Positions 16,163 to 26,200 of a DNA stretch of 63,173 nucleotides are shown piece after piece. The notes beneath the pieces were generated by a model. It was not told the DNA's origin. It saw nothing but the letters and a program-made list of their open reading frames with translations, and searched no databases. Made by a program: the position numbers and the translations under genes. Source of the DNA: Butyricicoccus intestinisimiae (GTDB lineage Bacteria > Bacillota > Clostridia > Oscillospirales > Butyricicoccaceae); assembly GCF_018918345.1 (NCBI RefSeq), contig NZ_JAHLQI010000009.1, positions 1 to 63,173 of the forward strand, in the 5' to 3' direction. How positions within the stretch are numbered: the first letter of the stretch is position 1; the number at the start of each line of letters is the position of its first letter.

Positions 16163-16839
16163 TGCTGTTCTCCCTCAAACCGGTAGCCAAAGCCGCGCAC
16201 GGTCTCGATCATCTTGCCGCAGTCGCCCAGCTTGGCGCGCAGCTTTTTGACATGGGTATCTACCGTGCGCAAATCGCCAAAATAATCATATCCCCACACA
16301 GCATTCAGGATATTTTCACGGGAAACCGCAATGTTTTGATTGTTTTTGAAGTAAATGAGCAATTCATATTCCTTCGGCGTCAAATCGACCGTCTGTCCGG
16401 CGACACACACCTCACGGCGAATTTCATTGACAGACAGCTCGCCCGCCTGATACACGCCCTCGCTGCGCTGATGGCAGCGCTTTTCAATGGCGCGCACCCG
16501 CGCAGACAGCACAATCGGAGAAAACGGCTTGGTGATATAATCATCTGCGCCGAGGTCAAAGCCGAACACCTCGTCATTTTCCTCCGTGCGTGCCGTCAGC
16601 ATCATAACCGGTACCTCCGTGTTTTTGCTGCGGATATGGCGCAGAACACTCCAGCCATCGTACACCGGCATCATCACGTCCAAAATAATCAGGTCAATGG
16701 AACCCAGCTTCTGGTCAATCAGTTCCATAGCCTGTCCGCCGTCCGCCGCCTGCAGGACGGTATACCCATCGCGGCGCAAAAAATCAGAAACCAAACGGCG
16801 GATTCGTTCTTCATCATCTGCTATCAAAATTGTGAACAT
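16159..16839 (-). CDS. OmpR-family response regulator
   Basis: A 226-residue regulator. The receiver domain (1-115) has the acidic pocket DDE (8-10), phospho-acceptor Asp54 in LIILDVMMP, and conserved Lys in YITKPFSP. The winged-helix DNA-binding domain (about 130-225) contains LTPKEYELLIYF and RTVDTHVKKLRAKLG. The ATG at 16839 is 8 nt from AGAGGAG; a longer frame begins at a TTG upstream of that site. It is the first gene of the operon with the histidine kinase. A direct repeat upstream (16892-16908) may be its own binding site. Confidence 0.92.
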   Translation of the reverse strand: MFTILIADDEERIRRLVSDFLRRDGYTVLQAADGGQAMELIDQKLGSIDLIILDVMMPVYDGWSVLRHIRSKNTEVPVMMLTARTEENDEVFGFDLGADDYITKPFSPIVLSARVRAIEKRCHQRSEGVYQAGELSVNEIRREVCVAGQTVDLTPKEYELLIYFKNNQNIAVSRENILNAVWGYDYFGDLRTVDTHVKKLRAKLGDCGKMIETVRGFGYRFEGEQQ

Positions 16840-16891
16840 ATGGCATGCTCCTCTCTGAATACCCAAGTTATATTTTTATATTACGTTATTT

Positions 16892-16908
16892 GTGTGAACA
16901 CAGTGTGA
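16892..16908. promoter_or_regulatory. Direct repeat, possible OmpR-type binding site
   Basis: GTGTGA at 16892-16897 and again at 16903-16908, spaced 11 bp start to start, about 55 bp upstream of the response regulator start. On the coding strand the half-sites read TCACAC/TTCACA, like PhoP-type boxes. Inference only. Confidence 0.4.
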
Positions 16909-16946
16909 CGATACTTGAAATTCCGCCGCTTTTTACAAAAAGTTCA

Positions 16947-16986
16947 TAAAAAAATGCTTCTCTTTGTCGTGCGCAAAGAGAAGCAT
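16947..16986 (-). terminator. Terminator after the DUF1836 gene
   Basis: Thirteen-bp stem ATGCTTCTCTTTG/CAAAGAGAAGCAT followed by a T run on the minus strand. Confidence 0.9.
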
Positions 16987-16991
16987 GCTGC

Positions 16992-17555
16992 TCATCGTTT
17001 TTTCTTGGTATCCGGAAGCTCAGGAAAGCATTCCTGTGTGATGGCGGAAGCAAGCGAGGTCAACGTATTGTTCAAATCCGCAATGGTCAGCAGCACAGAC
17101 ATCGCGGCCGCCGGTGTGCCGAGTTTCATATCATTGTCATGCACAATGGCATCAATGGAATCCATCAGCTGTGCATTGATGTTGGCTCTCCGCTCCAGCT
17201 GGGTGTGAAAGCAATTTTCCAAGCCCTTTTCTCCCGCGCCGCTCTGCTCTACGCCGTTCAAAATACGCTTAATCTGCGAAATGCTCAGCAGATTCTTAAG
17301 CGAATACACCGCCAGCATCTGTAAGATCTGTTCCCGCGAATATTTTTTGCCTTTAATGGGAGAAATCACGCCCGCCTTGCTGTAATTGTGAATCATGGTA
17401 CGCGTCAGCGGTTCTTTTTCTCCATCTTCGCCCAAATGTTCGCTCATCAGCGCAATCACCTGATCCATATACAAATCCAGGGACGGAATGTCTTCCGGAT
17501 GCAGCTGCTTCTGCTTTACGCTTTCCTGAATCAGTTTTCTAAAATCCTTACTCAT
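16992..17555 (-). CDS. DUF1836 domain protein, probable MerR-like regulator
   Basis: A 187-residue protein of the DUF1836 family, found in Firmicutes. Residues about 48-110 resemble a MerR-type winged helix (LTRTMIHNYSKAGVISPIKGKKYSREQILQMLAVYSLKNLLSISQIKRIL), so DNA binding is likely. The C-terminal half (about 120-180) is helical and of unknown role. The ATG at 17555 has AAGGGGTG upstream; the longer frame has none. Its own promoter carries an inverted repeat between -35 and -10, where MerR proteins bind, so autoregulation is a reasonable guess. It is divergent from mgtE. Confidence 0.75.
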   Translation of the reverse strand: MSKDFRKLIQESVKQKQLHPEDIPSLDLYMDQVIALMSEHLGEDGEKEPLTRTMIHNYSKAGVISPIKGKKYSREQILQMLAVYSLKNLLSISQIKRILNGVEQSGAGEKGLENCFHTQLERRANINAQLMDSIDAIVHDNDMKLGTPAAAMSVLLTIADLNNTLTSLASAITQECFPELPDTKKKR

Positions 17556-17590
17556 GTCTGCACCCCTTATCATTCGCAATCTTTGGTAGT

Positions 17591-17619
17591 ATCATAAACT
17601 ATTTCGCAATAGAAATCAA
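17591..17619 (-). promoter_or_regulatory. Promoter of the DUF1836 gene with operator-like inverted repeat
   Basis: Minus strand: -35 TTGATT (17614-17619), 17-nt spacer, -10 TATGAT (17591-17596). The spacer holds a perfect inverted repeat, CTATT/AATAG around TCGC (17599-17612). Confidence 0.6.
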
Positions 17620-17705
17620 GTTATTTCGTATTTTTCGCACGTGTTTCTTTGTTTCAAACACTATATCTTGTTCGAAACAAGAATGAAAAGTTTTTGTAAA
17701 AAGGG

Positions 17706-17734
17706 TTGCAAAGCAACGACCATCGTAGTATGCT
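17706..17734 (+). promoter_or_regulatory. Promoter of mgtE
   Basis: -35 TTGCAA (17706-17711), 17-nt spacer, -10 TATGCT (17729-17734). The leader to the ATG is only about 35 nt, too short for an M-box riboswitch. Confidence 0.55.
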
Positions 17735-17771
17735 TTTAAAAAATTAGCAACTTTTTAACGAGGTGATGTAT

Positions 17772-19151
17772 ATGCAGAACAAAAACTATCCAAAGGAAAT
17801 TTTGTCCATCATCCGCAGCAACTCCGCACCGGCAGAGCTGAGGGAAAAGCTGTTAAACTATCACGAAAATGATCTGGCAGATGCACTGACCGCCCTGACG
17901 CCGGAAGAGCGTCAAAAGCTGTATCCCATACTGGGCATAGAGTATGTCGCAGAGATTTTTTCCTATTTTGACGATGCGGAACCGTATTTGAAGGAGTTGC
18001 CCAGCAAAGAAGCTGCAAAGGTCATCTCCAACATGGATTCCGACGATGCCGTAGACGCCTTGGACGATTTGGAGGAAGAAGACAAACGCAAAATCGTCAG
18101 CCATCTGGATGAAGATTCCGCCGAGGATGTCAGAATGCTGCTCTCGTACGATGAAGATGAAATCGGCAGCAGCATGACGACCAATTACATCTGTATTCGA
18201 AAGGGCATGACGATTCGGCAGGCCATGAAGGAACTCGTCAGGCAGGCAGGAGAAAACGACAATATTTCCATCTTATATGTTGTAGATGAGAGCGGCCGGT
18301 TTTACGGCGCCATCGACTTGAAGGATTTGATTATCGCTCGTTCTGAAGATTCACTGGAAAAACTCATCGTTCGTTCCTATCCGTATGTGACCGATCATGA
18401 GAAAATTTCAGCTTGTATTGACCAGATCGTGGATTACGCCGAACGTTCTCTCCCTGTGCTGAACAGCGACAAAGAACTGATTGGTATTATCACTGCATCG
18501 GATGTTGTAGAATTGGTTGACAACGAACTCGGCGATGACTACGCAAAATTGGGCGGCTTGACCGGAGAAGAAGATCTCAACGAAGGCGTTTGGGACAGCG
18601 TTCGAAAGCGGTTTCCCTGGCTCATTGCGCTGCTGTTTCTCGGCATGCTGGTGTCATCCGTTGTCGGCATGTTTGAGTCGGTTGTCGCTGTGCTGCCAAT
18701 TGTCATTTGCTTCCAGTCGTTGGTTCTGGACATGGCAGGCAATGTCGGCACCCAGTCTCTGGCGGTCACCATTCGCGTGCTGATGGACGAAAATCTGACC
18801 GGCACCAAAAAGCTCCGTCTGCTGTTCAAGGAAATGCGTGTAGGTCTCATCAACGGCGCCCTGCTGGCTGTACTGACGCTGGTATCACTCGGCATCTATA
18901 TCCACTTCTTTAAAGGATACGATTGGGGACAGGCCTTTCTGCTGTCCGGCTGTGTCGGCATTTCGCTCATTGTAGCGATGATTATTTCCAGCCTTGTGGG
19001 CACGGTAATTCCCATATTTTTCCATAAAATTCACATTGATCCGGCTGTGGCTTCCGGCCCGCTCATCACAACTGTCAACGATCTCGTTGCCGTGGTGACG
19101 TACTATGGACTCGCCATGATTTTCTTGATTGATGTCTTTCATCTGGCTTAG
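17772..19151 (+). CDS. mgtE: MgtE-type magnesium transporter
   Basis: A 459-residue Mg2+ channel/transporter. The N-terminal MgtE superhelix (about 10-130) has the acidic DSDDAVDALDDLEEEDKRKIVSHLDEDSAEDVRMLL segment that senses cytosolic Mg2+. Two CBS domains follow (about 135-260), then five membrane helices (about 285-455) with the pore-region signature LVLDMAGNVGTQSLAVTIR and the late PLITTVNDLVAVVTYYGLA. The ATG at 17772 fits GAGGTG 6-7 nt upstream. It is monocistronic and ends in a bidirectional terminator. Confidence 0.93.
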   Translation: MQNKNYPKEILSIIRSNSAPAELREKLLNYHENDLADALTALTPEERQKLYPILGIEYVAEIFSYFDDAEPYLKELPSKEAAKVISNMDSDDAVDALDDLEEEDKRKIVSHLDEDSAEDVRMLLSYDEDEIGSSMTTNYICIRKGMTIRQAMKELVRQAGENDNISILYVVDESGRFYGAIDLKDLIIARSEDSLEKLIVRSYPYVTDHEKISACIDQIVDYAERSLPVLNSDKELIGIITASDVVELVDNELGDDYAKLGGLTGEEDLNEGVWDSVRKRFPWLIALLFLGMLVSSVVGMFESVVAVLPIVICFQSLVLDMAGNVGTQSLAVTIRVLMDENLTGTKKLRLLFKEMRVGLINGALLAVLTLVSLGIYIHFFKGYDWGQAFLLSGCVGISLIVAMIISSLVGTVIPIFFHKIHIDPAVASGPLITTVNDLVAVVTYYGLAMIFLIDVFHLA

Positions 19152-19167
19152 CGCTGCGGGCGCAACA

Positions 19168-19201
19168 AAAAAGAAACGGCACACGCGCCGTTTCTTTTTT
19201 T
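19168..19201. terminator. Bidirectional terminator between mgtE and the Sel1 gene
   Basis: Stem GAAACGGC/GCCGTTTC with T runs on both flanks; it serves both convergent genes. Confidence 0.9.
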
Positions 19202-19595
19202 AATATGTCTGTAGTCTTTCCAGCTGTCGGCGTGCTGTTTCTCTCAGCTCGTCATCGCTGTCCTGTGTCGACAGGCGATAATATCTGCATGCCAGACCAA
19301 TGTTTTGCGGCACGCCAATCCCATAGGCGTAGCAGTCCGCCATGTAGTGCTGTGCCGTCGTGCAGCCGCCCTGTGCTGCCAAATGCAGAAATCCAATCCC
19401 CTTTTCCAAACTCGCCGGAAGGCCGCTGTTTCCATAGATGTACGCCAAGCTCATGTATTCCATCGCATCGACGTCCTGTTCCTGCTGTATTTTCTCCCAG
19501 ATCGTTTTCAGACGTTTGTTTCCTGATTTTTCGACATCATCCTCTACCGCATCCATCGGTATGCGGAATTGTTCGCCCGGATTTATATGCTTCAT
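19200..19595 (-). CDS. Sel1/TPR-like repeat protein
   Basis: About 131 residues. The middle contains two helical-hairpin repeats of Sel1 type: AMEYMSLAYIYGNSGLPASLEKGIGFLHLAAQGG and AQHYMADCYAYGIGVPQNIGLACRYYRLSTQ. The A/G-L-A-x-x-Y-x-x-G-x-G-V-x-x-D pattern is recognisable. Sel1 repeats usually mediate protein-protein contacts; the partner is unknown. There is no signal peptide, so it is probably cytoplasmic. The ATG at 19595 has GGGGGA upstream. It has its own promoter and shares a terminator with mgtE. Confidence 0.75.
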   Translation of the reverse strand: MKHINPGEQFRIPMDAVEDDVEKSGNKRLKTIWEKIQQEQDVDAMEYMSLAYIYGNSGLPASLEKGIGFLHLAAQGGCTTAQHYMADCYAYGIGVPQNIGLACRYYRLSTQDSDDELRETARRQLERLQTY

Positions 19596-19670
19596 ATGTT
19601 CGATCCCCCGCAACACATTTCTGATTTATCTTTTTCCGTGCTTTTTTCTGTGCTTTTTTGCACTTTTCAT

Positions 19671-19699
19671 ATGATAGAACGCCTTTTCCTTTTTGTCAA
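19671..19699 (-). promoter_or_regulatory. Promoter of the Sel1 gene
   Basis: Minus strand: -35 TTGACA (19694-19699), 17-nt spacer, -10 TATCAT (19671-19676). The rest of the gap to 19868 is AT-rich with no gene seen. Confidence 0.75.
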
Positions 19700-19868
19700 G
19701 TTATTCTCAATCTTTTTCTTGTTATAAATCGAAATATTCCTCATTTTCTCCATATTTATCGCATATATCTCTTGTTTTTTATTTCATTTTATCTAATATA
19801 TACAATCCGCTTTCTCACATTGTTTATTTTTTATCATACATATTGACATATATTCCAAAGAATACAGC

Positions 19869-19905
19869 AAAAAAGCAGCCCTGTTTTCACAGGACTGCAT
19901 TTTTA
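19869..19905 (-). terminator. Terminator after clpB
   Basis: Stem GCAGTCCTGT/ACAGGGCTGC (one G-T pair) with a T run on the minus strand. Confidence 0.85.
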
Positions 19906-19952
19906 ACAATATACGACATTATTTTCCCTGCATCCATGTGCAGATTTTCCGA

Positions 19953-22568
19953 TTACTCCGACACAACGGATACCGGTGTGACTGTCAATTCGCCATTCTG
20001 GTAATCAACAACCAGCTTTGTGCCCTCAGACAGATCACCCGCAATAATCGTTCTGCCAAGCAGTGTCTCCACATTGCGCTGCAAGAATCTCTTGAGCGGA
20101 CGAGCGCCGTAAACCGGATCGTAGCCGTTATCAATGACATACTGCTTTGCGGCATCGGTCAGTTCTACCGACAGCTGCTTGTCTTCCAGACGCTTGCTCA
20201 GAGCCTGAATCAGCAGGTCAATGATACCCGTAATATTCTCCTTGGTCAGCGGCTTGTAGAATACAATCTCATCCAGACGGTTGAGGAATTCCGGACGGAA
20301 CGAGCGGCGCAGCAGTTCATGTACCTGCTGTTTTGCATCCTCACGGATTTCACCATCTGCGCCGATGCCATCGAGCAGAACAGACGAACCCAGATTAGAA
20401 GTCAGAATGATAATGGTGTTCTTGAAGTCCACGGTACGACCCTGCGAGTCGGTGATACGACCGTCATCCAGTACCTGCAGCAGGACGTTGAATACATCCG
20501 GATGTGCCTTTTCGACTTCATCGAACAGAACAACCGAGTACGGCTTTCTGCGAACCGCTTCGGTCAGCTGGCCGCCTTCTTCGTATCCGACATATCCCGG
20601 AGGTGCGCCAATCAGACGAGAGACGGAGTATTTTTCCATATACTCAGACATATCAATGCGAACCAGATTCTTTTCATCGTCAAACAGCGTAGCTGCCAGC
20701 GTCTTTGCCAGCTCGGTCTTGCCGACACCGGTTGGGCCGAGGAACAGGAACGAACCAATCGGACGATTCGGGTCCTGAATGCCTGCGCGGGAACGCAGAA
20801 TCGCTTCGGATACACGCTTCACCGCTTCATCCTGACCAATGACACGCTTGTGCAGGGTGTCTTCCAAATGCAGCAGCTTCTCGCGCTCACCCTCCATCAG
20901 ACGGGCAACCGGAATGCCGGTCCAACGCTCGATAATGCGGGCAATTTCTTCATCGGTGACCTTATCACGCAGCAGGGTGTGCTTGCCCTCTGCCTGCTCG
21001 GCCTTTGCTTCTTCCTCTTCCAGCTGCTTTTTCAGTTCCGGCAGCCGGCCGTATTTGAGTTCCGCAGCCTTGTTGAGGTCATATCGTTCTTCTGCGCGTT
21101 CGATATCTGCATTTAACTGCTCAATATCTGCACGCAGCTTCTGTACCTTGCCAATGGCATTCTTTTCGTTGTCCCAGCGCGCCTTCATCGAATTGAACTG
21201 CTCGCGCATCTCTGCCAATTCCTTCTGAATTTCTGCCAGATGCTCCTTGGACAGCTTGTCATCCTCTTTCTTGAGGGCTGCTTCTTCGATTTCGTGCTGA
21301 ATGATTTTGCGCTGAATAACATCCAACTCGGTCGGCATGGAGTCAATTTCCGTGCGAATCATTGCACACGCTTCATCGACCAGATCAATCGCCTTATCCG
21401 GCAGGAATCTGTCGGTAATGTACCGATTGGACAGTGTAGCGGCTGCAATCAGCGCAGAATCTTGAATCTTTACGCCGTGATAGACTTCATAGCGTTCCTT
21501 CAGACCACGCAGAATCGCAATGGTATCTTCCACTGTCGGCTCACCGACCATGACGGTCTGGAAACGACGTTCCAGTGCCGGATCCTTTTCGATATACTGG
21601 CGATACTCGTTCAGTGTCGTTGCACCGATACAGTGCAGCTCGCCGCGTGCCAGCATCGGCTTTAACAGGTTGCCGGCGTCCATGGCGCCGTCTGTTTTGC
21701 CTGCGCCGACAATGGTATGCAGCTCATCAATGAACAGAATGATATGGCCTTCGCTCTTTTTGACTTCATTCAGAACCGCCTTCAGACGTTCCTCAAATTC
21801 GCCGCGGTACTTCGCACCGGCGACCAACGAGCCCATATCCAGCGAGAAAATGGTCTTGTCTTTCAGCGTACCCGGCACGTCACCGCGCACAATACGCTGT
21901 GCCAGACCCTCTGCAATGGCGGTCTTGCCGACGCCCGGTTCACCGATCAGAACCGGATTGTTCTTGGTTTTACGAGACAAAATCCGAATGACATTACGAA
22001 TCTCATCATCTCGGCCGATGACCGGATCCATCTTTTTCTGGCGAGCCTGCTCGACCAAATCCGTGCCGTATTTCTTCAGCGCATCATAGGTGTCCTCCGG
22101 AGAATCCGTTGTCACGCGCTGATTGCCGCGCACAGAGGACAAAGCCTGCAAGAAATTATTTTTCTGGATGCCAAACGTGCGGAACAGATCACGAACAGAA
22201 CCGGAAGCCGTGTCGATCAGCGCAAGGAACAAATGCTCCACCGAAACAAAATCGTCCTTCATCTGCTCTGCGGCATGTTCTGCCTCATTCAAGGTTTTTT
22301 GCAAATCCGAGGTGACGTACATGCGGCTGGCATCGCGTCCGCCGGATACACGCGGCAGCTTTTCCACTGCCTGACGCGTCTGTCTTTCGAGATTATTCGG
22401 GTCAATGCCCATTTTTGTCATAAGCTGGGCAATCAATCCGCCGTCCTGATGCAGCAGGGCGAGCAGCAAATGCTCCTGTCCCATCTCTGCATTGCCATAC
22501 TCATTGTACAGCGCATTTGCATCTTGGATTGCTTCCAGAGATTTTTGCGTAAATTTTTGTGCATTCAT
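19953..22568 (-). CDS. clpB: ATP-dependent protein disaggregase ClpB
   Basis: An 871-residue Hsp100 chaperone that pulls proteins out of aggregates together with DnaK. Domains in order: Clp N-terminal double repeat (1-145), AAA-1 with Walker A GEPGVGKT (about 209-216), the ClpB-specific coiled-coil middle domain (about 410-525), AAA-2 with GPTGVGKT (about 605-615), and the C-terminal D2-small domain. Full length for ClpB rather than ClpC (the middle domain is long and there is no ClpP loop assignment). The ATG at 22568 follows AGGGAGGT. A perfect CIRCE operator upstream shows control by HrcA. Confidence 0.95.
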   Translation of the reverse strand: MNAQKFTQKSLEAIQDANALYNEYGNAEMGQEHLLLALLHQDGGLIAQLMTKMGIDPNNLERQTRQAVEKLPRVSGGRDASRMYVTSDLQKTLNEAEHAAEQMKDDFVSVEHLFLALIDTASGSVRDLFRTFGIQKNNFLQALSSVRGNQRVTTDSPEDTYDALKKYGTDLVEQARQKKMDPVIGRDDEIRNVIRILSRKTKNNPVLIGEPGVGKTAIAEGLAQRIVRGDVPGTLKDKTIFSLDMGSLVAGAKYRGEFEERLKAVLNEVKKSEGHIILFIDELHTIVGAGKTDGAMDAGNLLKPMLARGELHCIGATTLNEYRQYIEKDPALERRFQTVMVGEPTVEDTIAILRGLKERYEVYHGVKIQDSALIAAATLSNRYITDRFLPDKAIDLVDEACAMIRTEIDSMPTELDVIQRKIIQHEIEEAALKKEDDKLSKEHLAEIQKELAEMREQFNSMKARWDNEKNAIGKVQKLRADIEQLNADIERAEERYDLNKAAELKYGRLPELKKQLEEEEAKAEQAEGKHTLLRDKVTDEEIARIIERWTGIPVARLMEGEREKLLHLEDTLHKRVIGQDEAVKRVSEAILRSRAGIQDPNRPIGSFLFLGPTGVGKTELAKTLAATLFDDEKNLVRIDMSEYMEKYSVSRLIGAPPGYVGYEEGGQLTEAVRRKPYSVVLFDEVEKAHPDVFNVLLQVLDDGRITDSQGRTVDFKNTIIILTSNLGSSVLLDGIGADGEIREDAKQQVHELLRRSFRPEFLNRLDEIVFYKPLTKENITGIIDLLIQALSKRLEDKQLSVELTDAAKQYVIDNGYDPVYGARPLKRFLQRNVETLLGRTIIAGDLSEGTKLVVDYQNGELTVTPVSVVSE

Positions 22569-22637
22569 GGTGTTACCTCCCTTGGCCGGACTGTGTATCA
22601 TATGTGACACATCGTCTTTAGATTTCCTAACACCTGC

Positions 22638-22666
22638 ATTATAGTTCCGTCTAAAAGGAAATGCAA
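22638..22666 (-). promoter_or_regulatory. Promoter of clpB
   Basis: Minus strand: -35 TTGCAT (22661-22666), 17-nt spacer, -10 TATAAT (22638-22643). Confidence 0.7.
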
Positions 22667-22694
22667 TAGCATAGTTGTTACAAGTTTGTTAATT

Positions 22695-22721
22695 TTAGCA
22701 CTCAGCATACGAGAGTGCTAA
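22695..22721. promoter_or_regulatory. CIRCE operator (HrcA binding site)
   Basis: Perfect inverted repeat TTAGCACTC and GAGTGCTAA with a 9-bp spacer, identical to the CIRCE consensus. It lies about 28 bp upstream of the clpB -35 element rather than over the start point, which is not the usual position. Confidence 0.95.
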
Positions 22722-22740
22722 TTCCTGACAAAGCAGCTCT

Positions 22741-23128
22741 GATTCGTCAGGCGCGCAGTTCGCACCGGCTTCTTGGCTCTCCCTTTGGGAGAGACTAGTT
22801 AAATTGCGCGATACAAAAGCCTTCCTCTCTGAGGAAGGTGGCACGGCGCAAGCCGTGACGGAAGGAGCAACACGCGGACAGGTCTGCATCAGGGCAATTC
22901 TGATTCGTCAGGCGCGCAGTTCGCACCGGCTTCTCGGCTCTCCCTTTGGGAGAGACTAGTTAAATTGCGCGATACAAAAGCCTTCCTCTCTGAGGAAGGT
23001 GGCACGGCGCGAGCCGTGACGGAAGGAGCAACACGCGGACAGGTCTGCATCAGGGCAATTCTGATTTATTCAGCGTGCGCAGTTCGCACCTGCTTCTCGA
23101 CTCTCCCAGAGGGAGAGACGAGTTAAAT
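22741..23128. repeat. Tandem 161-bp repeat, 2.4 copies, with C modules
   Basis: Units start at 22741 and 22902, with a partial third from 23063. Each full unit contains a bare CTCTCCC/GGGAGAG hairpin and one C module (22820-22867 and 22981-23028): CCTTCCTC, 3-nt loop, GAGGAAGG, linker hairpin CACGGC/GCCGTG, then GGAAGGAG. The second linker differs by one base. It fills the gap between clpB's CIRCE and the mfd terminator; no gene is seen here. Confidence 0.9.
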
Positions 23129-23133
23129 TGTGC

Positions 23134-23180
23134 GAAAAACAACCGTGCCAGCTTCGTTTATCACGAAGTCGACACGGTTT
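23134..23180 (-). terminator. Terminator after mfd
   Basis: Stem AACCGTGTCG.../...GGCACGGTT, with inner arms CTTCGT/ACGAAG, and a T-rich tail on the minus strand. Confidence 0.8.
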
Positions 23181-23213
23181 GTATACTAATAGTATAATAT
23201 TTGTTGCTTTATA

Positions 23214-26200
23214 TTATTTGTTTTCTTGCATTTTTTCTCCGAGCTGCGTATACAGCATGACAAGCTCCTGCGCCATCTCAAGCGGGCGTTCCTTTGGATT
23301 CAGGCGCAGCGACAGATATGGTTCTTCGCCTGCGTTGAGCAGCAAACGGCCTTTGTACTTCTGCATGCCGCACAGTGCCGCCATGCGGCGCAGATCCGTG
23401 CCGTCTTTCGCCCAAGTCAGATAGATTCTGCCGTCCTTCTGACGAATGTCCATGATGTCCTGCACGGCAGCGCGGGCGCGCAGCAGCGCAATATCACACA
23501 GCGCAACTGCCGATGCCGGCGGCTCGCCAAAGCGGTCAATCATCTCATCCAGCAGGTCTGCTCGTTCTTCCTCTGTATGAATCGCAGCAATGCGGCGATA
23601 TAAGTCCACGCGCTGACCGGAATCCTCGACATATTTCTCCGGCAAATTGGCATTGACCAGCAGCTCCACCGTGCAATCGGTGCTGGAACGCGGCTTTTCG
23701 CCCTTTTCCTCCAAAACCGCTTCTTCGAGCAGCTTCAAATACAAATCATAGCCGACATTCATCAAATGTCCCGACTGCTCTGCGCCGAGCACATTGCCCG
23801 CACCGCGAATCTCCAAATCTCGCATGGCAATCTTGAAACCGGAGCCAAATTCTGCAAATTCCCGCACCGCATTCAAGCGCTTTTGCGAAATATCCGACAG
23901 TGTTTTTCCGCGCTGGAACGTAAAATATGCAAACGCATGCCGCGCCGAGCGACCGACACGGCCGCGCAGCTGATGCAGCTGAGACAAGCCCATATGATCG
24001 GCGTCCTCGATAATCAGCGTATTGGCATTCGCAATGTCAATACCTGTCTCAATAATTGTCGTGCACACAAGCACATCAATGTCGCCGTCACTCATGCGCG
24101 TCATGATGCGCGACAGCTCCCGCTGGCTCATCTTGCCGTGCGCCACCGCAATTTCTGCATCCGGCAGCATTTTTTTGAGTTTTGCCGCACACGTGTCAAT
24201 GGAACTGACCTCATTGTGCAGATAATAGGTCTGTCCGCCGCGGTAAAATTCCCGCCGCATGGCTTCCGCAATGACACCGGCATCGTACTCCATCACATAG
24301 GTCTGTACCGGATGCCGATCCTGCGGCGGCTCCTCGAGTACAGACATATCACGAATGCCGGACAGCGCCATGTTCAGCGTGCGCGGAATCGGCGTTGCGG
24401 ACAGCGTGAGCACATCCACCTGCCGCGCCATTTCTTTGAGTTTTTCTTTGTGTGATACGCCAAACCGCTGTTCTTCGTCAATAATCAGCAAGCCCAAATC
24501 CTTAAATTTCATGCTCTTGTTAAACAGCTTATGCGTGCCAATGAGCAGGTCTATCTGTCCGGTTTTGACTTTTTCCAGAATGATTTTCTGCTCTTTGGCT
24601 GTTTTAAAGCGGCTGAGCATTTCAATCTTGACCGGCCATCCGGAAAAACGAGCCATGCAGGTCAGATAATGCTGGCGTGCCAAAACCGTCGTCGGCACAA
24701 GAATTGCCGCCTGCTTGCCGCCGAGCACACACTTCATGACCGCACGCAGCGCGACTTCGGTTTTGCCAAAGCCGACATCGCCGCACAACAAGCGATCCAT
24801 GGGGCGTTCGGATTCCATATCCTGCTTGATTTCCTGTACACAGCGCAGCTGATCCTCGGTTTCCTCATGTTCGAACGCCGATTCAAATTCATGCTGCCAG
24901 CTGTCATCCTTTTGAAAGGCATAGCCGCGTTTGCGCTCGCGCTCTGCATACAGCGCAATCAGATTGACTGCCAGCTCTTTGACTGCAGCCTTTGCCTTGC
25001 TGCGTGTTTTCTGCCATTCAGCACCGCCCAGTTTGTTGAGCCGCACGCGGCCGCTTTCCGCCGCGTCCGAACCCGCACCGATGTATTTGGAAATCAAATC
25101 CAAACTGGTCGCCGGAACATACAGAAAATCCGTACCGGCGAACGCAATCTTGACAAAGTCCTGATACGTGCCCTCTACCCGCATGCGCTCCATGCCGACA
25201 AACCGGCCGATGCCGTGGTGTTCATGTACGACCAAATCGCCCGGCGTCAGGTCTGTATAACTGCGCACATGATCTCGATTGGATTTTTTGCGGCGTTCTT
25301 TTTTCTTTTTTCGCGCAGCAAGCATCTGTCCTTCCGTCAAAACCGCCGTTTTGAGCGAAGGATATTCGATGCCGGCAGACAAACTGCCGTCTAAAATGCT
25401 GACACCGCCCTGCCGCGGCAGTCTGTCCGTCACCCGCGCGTCAATGCCATGCTCCTGCAAAATTTCTTTCATGGTCGTGCGGCGCATATCGCCGGAACAT
25501 AGGACAATGACACGATAATTCATATCCTGATAGGCACGAATATCCGACGCGGCTGCTTCCGTGTTTCCGGAATACGGAGATAGCTGCTTTGCCTTGATTT
25601 CCGTCACCAATTTTGGCGGACATTCCGGCACAGAGCTCAAAAACGTCTCCAAATACAGCATACTGTGCGATGCAAGCTGCTGCATGACTTCTTCCAGACT
25701 GCGCTGATATACCGCATTTTTTCCAAAAATCTGTCCGCGCTCCAGCAGTGCTTCCACATCTTCCTTCATGCGCAGCGTGAATACACGGGCCGCCTCACGC
25801 ACCGCACGGAAGTCATCAAAACAGACCAGTGCTTCCTCCGGAATATACGCAGCGGCACAGGTCAGCTGCGGATAAATCAGCGGCAAATATTTATCTGCTG
25901 CCGGAAAAATGCCATCGTTATTGAGCCGCTCAATATCGCGGCGCAGATTTTTATCCAGCTCCGGATGTTTATTGGTTCGGGAAAGCATAATACCGGTCAG
26001 CTTATTGACCAGTCCCTTCATGCCGTCCGGCGCCAGCGTCGGCAGAACTTCCATGTTCGGCACGCACAGCAGCTTTTCCAGTGAACGCGTGCGGCGCTGA
26101 GAGCCGATGTCAAAATAGGACATCGTATCCACTTCCGTGTCAAAAAACTCTATGCGAACCGGATAGTCTTCTCCCGGCACAAAAATATCCAGAATGCCGC

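Noticed and set aside
17735-17771. M-box magnesium riboswitch before mgtE
   Set aside because: The leader between the predicted start and the ATG is only about 35 nt, far too short.
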